Assembly (NCBI GenBank): GCA_026000155.1 | Contig: BNYG01000006.1 | Location: 16,785-80,784 of the forward strand | Reading direction: 5' to 3' | Length of the DNA stretch: 64,000 bases | From: Bacteroidia bacterium | GTDB lineage: Bacteria; Bacteroidota; Bacteroidia; Bacteroidales; Azobacteroidaceae | Notes under the pieces: generated by a model | Database searches by the model: none | What the model was told of the DNA's origin: nothing | What the model saw: the letters and a program-made list of their open reading frames with translations, nothing else | Shown: in pieces, positions 43,003 to 51,084 of the stretch | Numbering within the stretch: the stretch's first letter is position 1 | How the letters are laid out: every line of letters begins with the position of its first letter | Position numbers and translations under genes: made by a program

Positions 43003-46000
43003 ATGAACAGAAAATTAAGAAAGAAAAAACGATTCATGGAAAGTAAAAGTTTGGGTTCTTTCCTTCGAGCAGGAATGGTGTGGTTCCTTTGTATCGGATG
43101 CATTCAGGGAATCAATGCACAGAACAACACAAAGAAAATAACAGGAAAAGTAACGGATGAACAGGGAGAAGTCATCATTGGCGCGAGTGTAGTGACATCC
43201 GATAAATCAGCCGGTGCAGTTACGGATGTCGACGGTCTTTTCTCGTTGAATGTTTCCTCTAACATCACTTTAACCGTTTCATATTTGGGGTATCAGACAA
43301 AGAAAGTGACTGTTGGAGCGCAGAGCTATTATGAAGTCGTCTTGAATGAAGACACGCAATCGCTGGAAGAGGTAGTTGTGGTGGGTTATGGCACCCAGAA
43401 AAAAGCAACGATAACCGGATCGGTTGTCGCGGTGGATAATAAGGAATTAACCACCACTAAAAATACCAATATCCAAAATATGTTGACAGGAAAATTGCCC
43501 GGTGTACGGAATATACAAAAAACTTCCGAGCCGGGTCAATTTACAAATCAATTTGATATTCGCGGATTGGGAGCGCCTCTTTTGGTGGTGGACGGTGTTC
43601 CCCGGGGTGATCTTCCGCGTATGGATCCGAATGATATTGAAAGTATTTCGGTGTTGAAAGATGCTTCGGCGGCGATTTATGGTATCCGGGCAGCCAATGG
43701 AGTCATATTGGTTACCACCCGGAAGGGAGAGCGGGGAAGAGCAAAAATCGAATATTCGGCTTATTACGGTATTCAGACACCTGCCGAAATGTTGCATCCA
43801 CTCGGATCGTGGGACAGGGCTATACTGGCGAATGAACTTAAAATGCGAAGCACCACAGACCCGCAAAAAGAATATTCTCAGGAATATTTCGATAAATTGG
43901 CCAAAGGAGAGATGCCCGATACGGACTGGTATGACGCGATATTGAAAAATACTTCTCCTCAACAACAACAAAATGTTTCCATCAGTGGCGGATCGGATAA
44001 AATGGATTATTATGTCAATTTCGGTTATACCGATCAAGGCAGTTTCTTCCGGACCAATTCGGCCAACTACAACCGTTATAACCTGAGGAGCAACTTGAAT
44101 GCTCAAATCACCAGGGACTTGAAAGCCGGCATCAAACTCAATATGATCACGGACGAGACCAACCGGCAGAATATGGGAAGCTGGGAAGTATTTAAAATGC
44201 TCTGGCGGTCACGTCCCACCGATCCGGTATATGCGAATAATACGGAGCCTTATTTCTACCGGCCGGATGTGGAATTTAATCCGGCGGCGGTCATACGTCC
44301 TGATCTCTCCGGTTATGTGCAAGACAAGAAGAACATATTTCAATCCAACATGTATCTGGAATACGATGTTCCCTTTGTCAAAGGCTTGTCGGCCAAGGCT
44401 ATGTTCAGTTACGACAAGACTTACAATGACAATGCCACTTTCAGGAAGGAATATAATGAATACCGTCATAATGCAGTAACGGATGCATTTGAAATAGCTT
44501 CGACACGAAACAGCAAAACCGAATTGAGACGTGTATTCAGTACCAGCTATTCCACGCTGTGGAATGCCCAATTGAATTATGATAACACGTTTGCAGAAAA
44601 ACACAATGTGGCCGCCCTGCTGTTATATGAAGAAAGTTATAGCCAAGGCTATGATTTCAGCGCCAAACGTTTTTTTGAAATACCTATCCCTTATCTTTTT
44701 GCCGGTAATTCCGAAAATCAGGAGGGAACCGGAAGCGGTTTGAGTGAAAATGCGTCGAAGGCATTGGTCGGAAGATTAAATTATGATTTTGCCGGTAAAT
44801 ATATCGCCGAATTTTCCTTCCGTTACGATGGTTCTTCCAAATTTCCCAAAGGCAAGCAGTGGGGATTTTTTCCGAGTGTATTGTTGGCCTACCGCCTGTC
44901 CGAGGAAGCTTTTATCCGGGATAATTTATCCTTTGTTCAAAATCTGAAAATAAGAGGTACTTGGGGAAAATTGGGAGACGACGGGGCTTCTCAGTTCCAA
45001 TTTATTGAAGGTTATGATTATCCGCAGGCCTACCACAACCGATCGAATCTTCCAAGAGGCAGTGTATTTGGGAATGTCTTTGTCAATGCCTTGGGCTTCC
45101 GGAGTGCGCCGAACCCGGATTTAACCTGGTACACGGCTGAAATGAAAAATATTGGAGTCGATGCGGATTTGTGGAACGGATTATTCGGTTTCTCTGTCGA
45201 TTTCTTCCGCCGCGATCGCGATGGCTTGTTGGACACACCCAGCGTGGTAGTGCCGGCTACATTCGGTTCGGGTATTTCACAGGCTAATCTGAATGCCGAC
45301 CGTACCCAGGGATTTGAAGTGGAACTGCGTCATAGCCACCGGATAAATGATTTCCGGTATAATGTGAGCGCTTCCGTACAAATGACCCGGAGTATGTGGA
45401 CCAGAAGGTTGATGCCTGATCGATCCAACTCGTATGATTATTGGCGCAATAATTACATCGACCGTTACAAAGATATCTGGTTTGGAAAAGGTTCCAATGG
45501 ATACTATCAGTCGTATGATGAAATAGCCAATTCTATTTATGCCAATGCCCAATCTCTTCCCGGCGACCCGATTTACGAAGATTGGAATGGAGACGGCGTC
45601 ATTGATGATCAGGATAAATATGCAATTGCCACTACCACCAATTCAGACGGTAACGGCGGGCTTCCGGGAACCAACCTCAATAATGCCCGTAATTATCCCC
45701 TCATGAATTTCAGTACGACATTAGGCGGTCAATGGAAATGGCTTGATTTTCATCTGCTCTTTCAAGGAGCAGCCATGTCATACATCGGATATGGCGAGCA
45801 ATTGTTGAACCCTTTAACATGGGAGGGAAATGCCCTGGACCTGTTGTTTGACCGGTGGCACCCGGCTGATCCCGATATAGACCCCTACGACCCTACCACT
45901 CAATGGCTTTCCGGATATTATCCGTACGGAAGAACGAGAGCGGAAGAAACATCCGCCTTCAACCTGCAAAGCGGCGCCTATCTGCGCTTGAAAAGCGCTG

Positions 46001-46197
46001 AAATAGGTTTTACAGTTCCTAAAAATCGCGCTTTTGACCGGATTGGGATTAAGAATCTGAGGCTTTATGTCAATGCTTATAATCTGCTGACTTTTACCGG
46101 AGTGAAAGGTCTTGACCCGGAAAAACCGACAGAAACGTATGGCTATCTTTATCCGTTGAACAGAACGTTTAATTTCGGAGGTACGATAAGCTTTTAA
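43003..46197 (+). CDS. SusC-type TonB-linked transporter
   Basis: About 1064 residues from ATG 43003; ATG 43036 is an alternative, while the open frame from 42961 overlaps the promoter. A basic N-terminus (MNRKLRKKKRFMES) precedes the signal helix ending GINAQ. Then come the carboxypeptidase-D-like domain (ITGKVTDEQGEVIIGASVVT), the plug (EEVVVVGYGTQKKATITGSV, FDIRGLGAPLLVVDGVPRGD, AAIYGIRAANGVILVTTRKG) and the barrel to FNFGGTISF. It imports the glycan handled by the downstream enzymes. The SusD gene follows after 35 bases. Substrate is unknown; see the GH31/GH63-like/clan D genes downstream. Confidence 0.95.
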   Translation: MNRKLRKKKRFMESKSLGSFLRAGMVWFLCIGCIQGINAQNNTKKITGKVTDEQGEVIIGASVVTSDKSAGAVTDVDGLFSLNVSSNITLTVSYLGYQTKKVTVGAQSYYEVVLNEDTQSLEEVVVVGYGTQKKATITGSVVAVDNKELTTTKNTNIQNMLTGKLPGVRNIQKTSEPGQFTNQFDIRGLGAPLLVVDGVPRGDLPRMDPNDIESISVLKDASAAIYGIRAANGVILVTTRKGERGRAKIEYSAYYGIQTPAEMLHPLGSWDRAILANELKMRSTTDPQKEYSQEYFDKLAKGEMPDTDWYDAILKNTSPQQQQNVSISGGSDKMDYYVNFGYTDQGSFFRTNSANYNRYNLRSNLNAQITRDLKAGIKLNMITDETNRQNMGSWEVFKMLWRSRPTDPVYANNTEPYFYRPDVEFNPAAVIRPDLSGYVQDKKNIFQSNMYLEYDVPFVKGLSAKAMFSYDKTYNDNATFRKEYNEYRHNAVTDAFEIASTRNSKTELRRVFSTSYSTLWNAQLNYDNTFAEKHNVAALLLYEESYSQGYDFSAKRFFEIPIPYLFAGNSENQEGTGSGLSENASKALVGRLNYDFAGKYIAEFSFRYDGSSKFPKGKQWGFFPSVLLAYRLSEEAFIRDNLSFVQNLKIRGTWGKLGDDGASQFQFIEGYDYPQAYHNRSNLPRGSVFGNVFVNALGFRSAPNPDLTWYTAEMKNIGVDADLWNGLFGFSVDFFRRDRDGLLDTPSVVVPATFGSGISQANLNADRTQGFEVELRHSHRINDFRYNVSASVQMTRSMWTRRLMPDRSNSYDYWRNNYIDRYKDIWFGKGSNGYYQSYDEIANSIYANAQSLPGDPIYEDWNGDGVIDDQDKYAIATTTNSDGNGGLPGTNLNNARNYPLMNFSTTLGGQWKWLDFHLLFQGAAMSYIGYGEQLLNPLTWEGNALDLLFDRWHPADPDIDPYDPTTQWLSGYYPYGRTRAEETSAFNLQSGAYLRLKSAEIGFTVPKNRAFDRIGIKNLRLYVNAYNLLTFTGVKGLDPEKPTETYGYLYPLNRTFNFGGTISF

Positions 46198-46232
46198 TAA
46201 AGATTGATCATTAACATATAAAGATAAAAAAT

Positions 46233-48362
46233 ATGAAACGAATATATTTAATAGCAATTACAGTCCTGTTTAGCTTAAGTTGGCTGACATCCTGTGTGGA
46301 TCTGGACATTACACCCACATCCATTATTACTGAAAAAGATATATACAATCAAAATGGGATAAAAGCCTATATGGCAGGGATGTACAATCATTTACCCATG
46401 GAAGATTTTCATTACGACACAAATACCGACGGTCAGATAGGCGGCGGATATTACGTAGGTAATGGACTCAGTGTCTGGACTTTCTGGAATTCTACCGGTG
46501 AAATGGTAAACCGGAACAATACCAATCTTCCACTCCATCGCAGAGGGTATTGGAATAGTGGATTCGAAGTAATCCGTCAGGCAAATACCTTGATCAATAA
46601 TTTGCCGAATTATCCGGAACTGGCACAAGAATCAGCCGCATGGATCGCTGAGGCAAAGTTTATCCGGGCTTACATTTATTTTCAATTAGCCAAGCGTTAC
46701 GGTGGTTTGCCGAAAATTTTTGAGGTACAGATACTGGATCCCAATGATGAATCTGCTTTATGGGTAGCCCGCGAGAGCCATGCCGATACCTACGATTTCA
46801 TTCTCAATGATTTGGATGAGGCTATTGCCGGTATGCCGGAAACAAGTGATGCCGGTCGCGCCAACAAATACGTAGCAGCAGCTTTCAAGAGCCGCGTGGC
46901 ACTGCATGCAGCTACTACTGCCCGTTACGGGTCTGAGAAATTTCCCGATTGGGAGGTAGAGGGCGTATTGCTTCAGGGCATACCGCAATCCAAGGCCACC
47001 GGTTACTTGAAACAGGCGTGGGATGCCGCCAAATTAGTAGAAACCGGCGGTCGGTATGAACTTCACAGGGCTAATGCCGAAAAAACGGAGAATTACGCCG
47101 AAATATGGGAAAAATCCGATAACAACAAAGAATCCATCTGGTTGCGCAAGTACGATTTTAATATGACGGTACATTCATTTAATTCCATGATGCCCCCACC
47201 ACGCATGTGTACGGAAGGCGGAGACCGTTTCAATCCTACGCTGGACTGGGTGGAATTGTTTGACGGACTGCCTCTGGATGAGCGGGGACATTTCAGCGCT
47301 TTGGATGCAGACGGTAATTATACGGTATATGACAACAGTCGGCAGTTGTGGGAAAATGTAGAGCCGAGACTCCGGGCGAACATCCTGATTCCGGGAAATC
47401 TCTACAAAGGAGGTATGAAACTTGATTTACGCGCCGGTATCATTAAGGAAGAATATGACCCTGTAATTGACCGGTTTAAGAAATTCACTGTGGATGACGG
47501 AAAAGAAAGACAGGGCCTCAATTCAGGCTCCGTATGGAACAAAGTGGATTATCCGGCCGGCAATCCGTTTCGCGAAAGAACTATTTTTGACTGGTCAACC
47601 AATCCATCGGCAGACCAGAAAGATCCGTATGTACGGTCGGATGGTGTAAAAATTTTCAAAAACGGATTGGATGGACCAAGAGTAACCGGTACTACAAACA
47701 CCTCGAATACGGTTACCGGATTTTTTGGCCGCAAATATTTGAATATTACGTTGCCGAAAGGGGAAACGGTACACAATACTTCCACCCAATCCTGGATCGA
47801 AATAAGGTATGCCGAAGTGTTGCTTAACCGTGCGGAAGCGGCCATTGAACTGTCTCAAAACGGTGAAACAACTTATAACGGAGCCAATATGCTGGAAGAT
47901 GCCTTGAAGTGTATCAACGATATACGCGACCGGGCAGGAGCGAATTTGTTGACCGGCGTGGGCGAACTTTCTACGGAACCGGCTTATACCCAATGGTCTA
48001 ATCCCGGTCCGAAAGGCCAGGGCGGATTTGTGGAAGCTCCCAACCGGGCCTTGCAGATTGTTCGTGTGGAAAGGTACAAGGAATTGGCTTTTGAAAGCAA
48101 GATTTATTGGGATTTGCTTCGCTGGTTTACGTATGATACACAAATCCGGAATTATTTCAGAAGAGGATTGTATCCGATTATGTATGCTAAGGGCGCTACG
48201 GTGGATGAAAACGGTATTCCGGACGGCAAATATATTTATGATGCCAAGTCCGCCGACGAAGCTGCCGGCCTGGTTACCTTCAGTCTGAACAATTATTATG
48301 AAGGTATTCCGACCAATGAGTTGAAAAATAATCCTTTGTTGCAAAAGAACAGAAATCAATAA
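46233..48362 (+). CDS. SusD-type glycan-binding lipoprotein, long variant
   Basis: 709 residues, longer than most SusD proteins. The signal is MKRIYLIAITVLFSLSWLTS, lipid Cys21, then VDLDITPTSIITEKDIYN. SusD landmarks: EVIRQANTLINNLPNYPELA, EAKFIRAYIYFQLAKRYGGL, WIEIRYAEVLLNRAEAAIEL and the C-terminal VERYKELAFESKIYWDLLRW. The extra length lies in the middle-to-C-terminal region (about 330-530), a probable extra surface loop region for ligand contact. It pairs with the SusC above. Confidence 0.93.
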   Translation: MKRIYLIAITVLFSLSWLTSCVDLDITPTSIITEKDIYNQNGIKAYMAGMYNHLPMEDFHYDTNTDGQIGGGYYVGNGLSVWTFWNSTGEMVNRNNTNLPLHRRGYWNSGFEVIRQANTLINNLPNYPELAQESAAWIAEAKFIRAYIYFQLAKRYGGLPKIFEVQILDPNDESALWVARESHADTYDFILNDLDEAIAGMPETSDAGRANKYVAAAFKSRVALHAATTARYGSEKFPDWEVEGVLLQGIPQSKATGYLKQAWDAAKLVETGGRYELHRANAEKTENYAEIWEKSDNNKESIWLRKYDFNMTVHSFNSMMPPPRMCTEGGDRFNPTLDWVELFDGLPLDERGHFSALDADGNYTVYDNSRQLWENVEPRLRANILIPGNLYKGGMKLDLRAGIIKEEYDPVIDRFKKFTVDDGKERQGLNSGSVWNKVDYPAGNPFRERTIFDWSTNPSADQKDPYVRSDGVKIFKNGLDGPRVTGTTNTSNTVTGFFGRKYLNITLPKGETVHNTSTQSWIEIRYAEVLLNRAEAAIELSQNGETTYNGANMLEDALKCINDIRDRAGANLLTGVGELSTEPAYTQWSNPGPKGQGGFVEAPNRALQIVRVERYKELAFESKIYWDLLRWFTYDTQIRNYFRRGLYPIMYAKGATVDENGIPDGKYIYDAKSADEAAGLVTFSLNNYYEGIPTNELKNNPLLQKNRNQ

Positions 48363-48380
48363 CTAAAAAAACAATACAAT

Positions 48381-49151
48381 ATGAAAGTAATAAGTAAATA
48401 TATAGCCTTCGTTTTATGCTGTGTATTAACAGTATCCTGCGAAATAGACAATTATGACGAACCGGATGCAACCATTCAGGGAGCCTTGTATGATCATAAC
48501 GGTCAGCCGTTACAGGTAAATCACGGATCGGGTTACATCCGGATGCGGGAAGTGAGTTGGGCAAAAGGCGATGAAAATGTTTTTATCGGAAACCAAACAT
48601 TAAAAGTGCAGCAAGACGGCACTTATCGCAATACCAAATGGTTTCCGGGTGAATACCGCATGTTGCCTTATGCCGGGAATTTCTTTCCTTATGATGATGA
48701 AAAATTAGAAGGGGACGATGCCGGTGAATTGGTAAAGATATCCGGTACTACTTCCAGAGATTTTACGGTGACACCCTATTTGACTATTGAATGGGTGAAA
48801 AAACCAACGGTCACGGCAGACGGCTTTTTGGAATGTTCCGTTCGTTTCAAAAGGAATCAGAAAGCCGGATATGAAATGCCGGACGTAAGAGAAGCTTGGT
48901 TGCGGGTATCGCGTACAGTGAATACTTCCGGTAGCGACGGTCAATATTTCAAAAAAGAGATCGTGTTGACCAATGCTATGGAAGGACAGGAAATCACGTT
49001 CAAGACCGACATCGCATTGAAATATACAGGTATTGATTATTGGATCCGGGTTTCAATGGATTGTAAAGCAGTGGCCGGAAAACCGGAAACCAATTATCCG
49101 GGAGTGAACAGTCCCAACTTTACGACCATCGAAAAACTATTTGTTCCATAA
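48381..49151 (+). CDS. DUF3823-type surface lipoprotein
   Basis: 256 residues with a lipoprotein signal (MKVISKYIAFVLCCVLTVSC, Cys20) then EIDNYDEPDATIQGALYDHN, the usual opening of DUF3823 proteins. The first ~100 residues look like a carboxypeptidase-regulatory-type β-sandwich (DGTYRNTKWFPGEYRMLPYA) and the rest like a second β-sandwich (CSVRFKRNQKAGYEMPDVRE). Such proteins follow SusC/SusD genes in many PULs and are thought to bind glycan at the surface; the function is not proven. It lies 18 bases after susD. A repeat element fills the gap to the next gene. Confidence 0.8.
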   Translation: MKVISKYIAFVLCCVLTVSCEIDNYDEPDATIQGALYDHNGQPLQVNHGSGYIRMREVSWAKGDENVFIGNQTLKVQQDGTYRNTKWFPGEYRMLPYAGNFFPYDDEKLEGDDAGELVKISGTTSRDFTVTPYLTIEWVKKPTVTADGFLECSVRFKRNQKAGYEMPDVREAWLRVSRTVNTSGSDGQYFKKEIVLTNAMEGQEITFKTDIALKYTGIDYWIRVSMDCKAVAGKPETNYPGVNSPNFTTIEKLFVP

Positions 49152-49165
49152 ATCAGCTATAGTCT

Positions 49166-49308
49166 GTCATCCCGCGCTTGACGCGGGATCCCCTGACAAT
49201 CGTTAATCACTATTAACTAATAATTTACAAAAATGGTGTTTAACGGTATTCATGGGATGGCGGGTCAAAGCAACGTCATTTCGAGCGAAGCCGAGAAACC
49301 GCCATGAC
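49166..49308. mobile_element. MITE-like element, copy 2, with a nested repeat
   Basis: 143 bases with the same plan as 19864-19979. The left end contains CCCGCGCTTGACGCGGG, the interior has AATCGTTAATCACTATTA and TTTAACGGTATTCATGGG, and the right end is GGATGGCGGGTCAA ... CCGCCATGAC. The centre of the right palindrome is split by about 30 bases containing GTCATTTCGAGCGAAGCC, a different repeat wording. So a second repeat type seems to have inserted into the first. There is no coding capacity. Confidence 0.7.
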
Positions 49309-49337
49309 AGGACTTTAAATGAAAGAGACGACTGTTA

Positions 49338-51071
49338 ATGAAATATAAAATGAAGAACAAGCAGTTTCTGATATTCTATTTATTCCTTATTCTATTACCC
49401 GCAGGGAATTTGCTTGCGGATAATAACGTGAGAGGTTGGATTATTCTTTCGGATAACAAAGAGAATGCTGTTGAAACAATCAAAGCAGCTTCCAAATACA
49501 ATATCAACCATCTCCAACTGTCTCACCAAATTGTTCATGATTTGAGAGAAGTCAAAAACGAAAAGACAGGTGAATTAGTCAACGATTTGGTACGTTTGGC
49601 TCATTCGGAAGGTATCGACGAGGTTTTGCTCTGGGACCACAGCTTTTATCCTTTAAACTATTATCCCGACCGATTTAAAACCGGTCCCGGCGGAACAATC
49701 AACTTAGATAATGCTGAATTCTGGCAATGGTATAAAGCAGATTATCGCCGGATGTTGGATCTTGTTCCCGAGATTGACGGGCTTATTCTTACTTTTATAG
49801 AAACAGGCGCTTATGCAGAAAAACAACATTCGCTGAAGATGCCTACTCCTGAAGAGAAATTAGCTGCGGTAGTCAATGCCGTAGCCGAGGTTGTGATTGA
49901 AGAAAGAAACAAAAAATTATATATCCGCACATTCGCTTATTCAGAGAAAGAATACGCCGGAATTGTCGGCTGCATCAACCATATAAAGAACGATAACGTA
50001 GCTTTAATGGTGAAAGAAGTACCCCACGATTTCTTCCTGACTCACCCGAACAACCGGTTTATAGGGAAATTGGACAGACCGACAATCGTGGAATTTGATA
50101 CGGGCAACGAGTATAACGGGCAGGGAGTAATAGCCAATACCTGGCCCGAATATGTTATGAAGCGATGGAAAGATTATATCGATCGCCCTAATGTGGTTGG
50201 GTATGTTGCCAGAACTGATCGTTATGGAACTACAAAAATCGTGGGAACCCCCAATGAAATATTATTATATGCCTTAAAACGCACAACGGAAGATAAATCA
50301 ATCTCTGCGGATCAAGTCTATGATGAATTTATCATCTCGAAGTATGGTAAAGGTGTTTTACAACCGATTAAAAGTGCATTCAAAAAGTCGTTTGATATTG
50401 TAACGTCTGTTCTGTATGTTCTCGGAACGAGTATGGCGGACCATTCGGCTCTAAATTACGATAACAACAAATGGAGTTACAACCGGCATGTGTCGGGGAG
50501 ATGGATAGATCCTCCCGTCGTTTTTGTGAAACACAATGTAAATAAAGAGTTTCATTATTGGAAAGACATTATAAATCATATTGCTCCGGCTAAATACAAA
50601 ACAGCAGATTCTCCCTTAGCCATAGAAGCAAAATACGTACTGGATCAGCATTGGGTAGAGCCGGGCGAACAAATGGACAGTACTTATTACTATTATATTC
50701 TGACTGAAAAAAGATACGGCGTAGAATTGGCTTTGGAGGCATTGTTAGAAATAGAAGAGACAAAAAACAAATTACCTCAAAAAGATTATGAAGAACTGTA
50801 CCAGCTCTTTTATCGCACATCTCTTACAGCCCGACTGCATGAAGCTGTTTGCACAGCCTATTATGGATACAGAATATACAAAAGAGGCGAGCAGTATCAT
50901 CCTGCCGGATTAAAAAATCAAATTACAGCTTCTTTGGAAAGAATCGTAGATATTTCAAAAGAAATGAATTTATTGAGAAACACTTATCCCACAGGTCAGT
51001 ACGATTGGCTGAAAGATGCCGGTACAGCCTTGCAATACAGGAATCGAATTTTAGCCGGATTGCCGGATTAA
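49338..51071 (+). CDS. secreted protein of unknown family, likely glycan-active
   Basis: 577 residues; ATG 49350 is an alternative start. The signal is MKNKQFLIFYLFLILLPAGN then LLADNNVRGW. The first ~320 residues alternate β-strands and helices in TIM-barrel style (NINHLQLSHQIVHDLREVKN, EVLLWDHSFYPLNYYPDRFK, IDGLILTFIETGAYAEKQHS, KLYIRTFAYSEKEYAGIVGC, RPTIVEFDTGNEYNGQG). The remaining ~250 residues are helical. The layout recalls α-glucuronidase-like (GH67/GH115) proteins, but I see no diagnostic motif, so no family is claimed. Possible acidic catalytic residues include the E of FIETGAY and the D/E of EFDTGNEY. It lies in a PUL operon, 13 bases before the clan D-like gene. Confidence 0.6.
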   Translation: MKYKMKNKQFLIFYLFLILLPAGNLLADNNVRGWIILSDNKENAVETIKAASKYNINHLQLSHQIVHDLREVKNEKTGELVNDLVRLAHSEGIDEVLLWDHSFYPLNYYPDRFKTGPGGTINLDNAEFWQWYKADYRRMLDLVPEIDGLILTFIETGAYAEKQHSLKMPTPEEKLAAVVNAVAEVVIEERNKKLYIRTFAYSEKEYAGIVGCINHIKNDNVALMVKEVPHDFFLTHPNNRFIGKLDRPTIVEFDTGNEYNGQGVIANTWPEYVMKRWKDYIDRPNVVGYVARTDRYGTTKIVGTPNEILLYALKRTTEDKSISADQVYDEFIISKYGKGVLQPIKSAFKKSFDIVTSVLYVLGTSMADHSALNYDNNKWSYNRHVSGRWIDPPVVFVKHNVNKEFHYWKDIINHIAPAKYKTADSPLAIEAKYVLDQHWVEPGEQMDSTYYYYILTEKRYGVELALEALLEIEETKNKLPQKDYEELYQLFYRTSLTARLHEAVCTAYYGYRIYKRGEQYHPAGLKNQITASLERIVDISKEMNLLRNTYPTGQYDWLKDAGTALQYRNRILAGLPD

Positions 51072-51084
51072 CAAATTAGCATCA

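Noticed and set aside
47595..48359. A 254-codon open frame on the - strand inside the SusD gene.
   Set aside because: It is antisense to clear SusD C-terminal motifs and has no recognisable domain.
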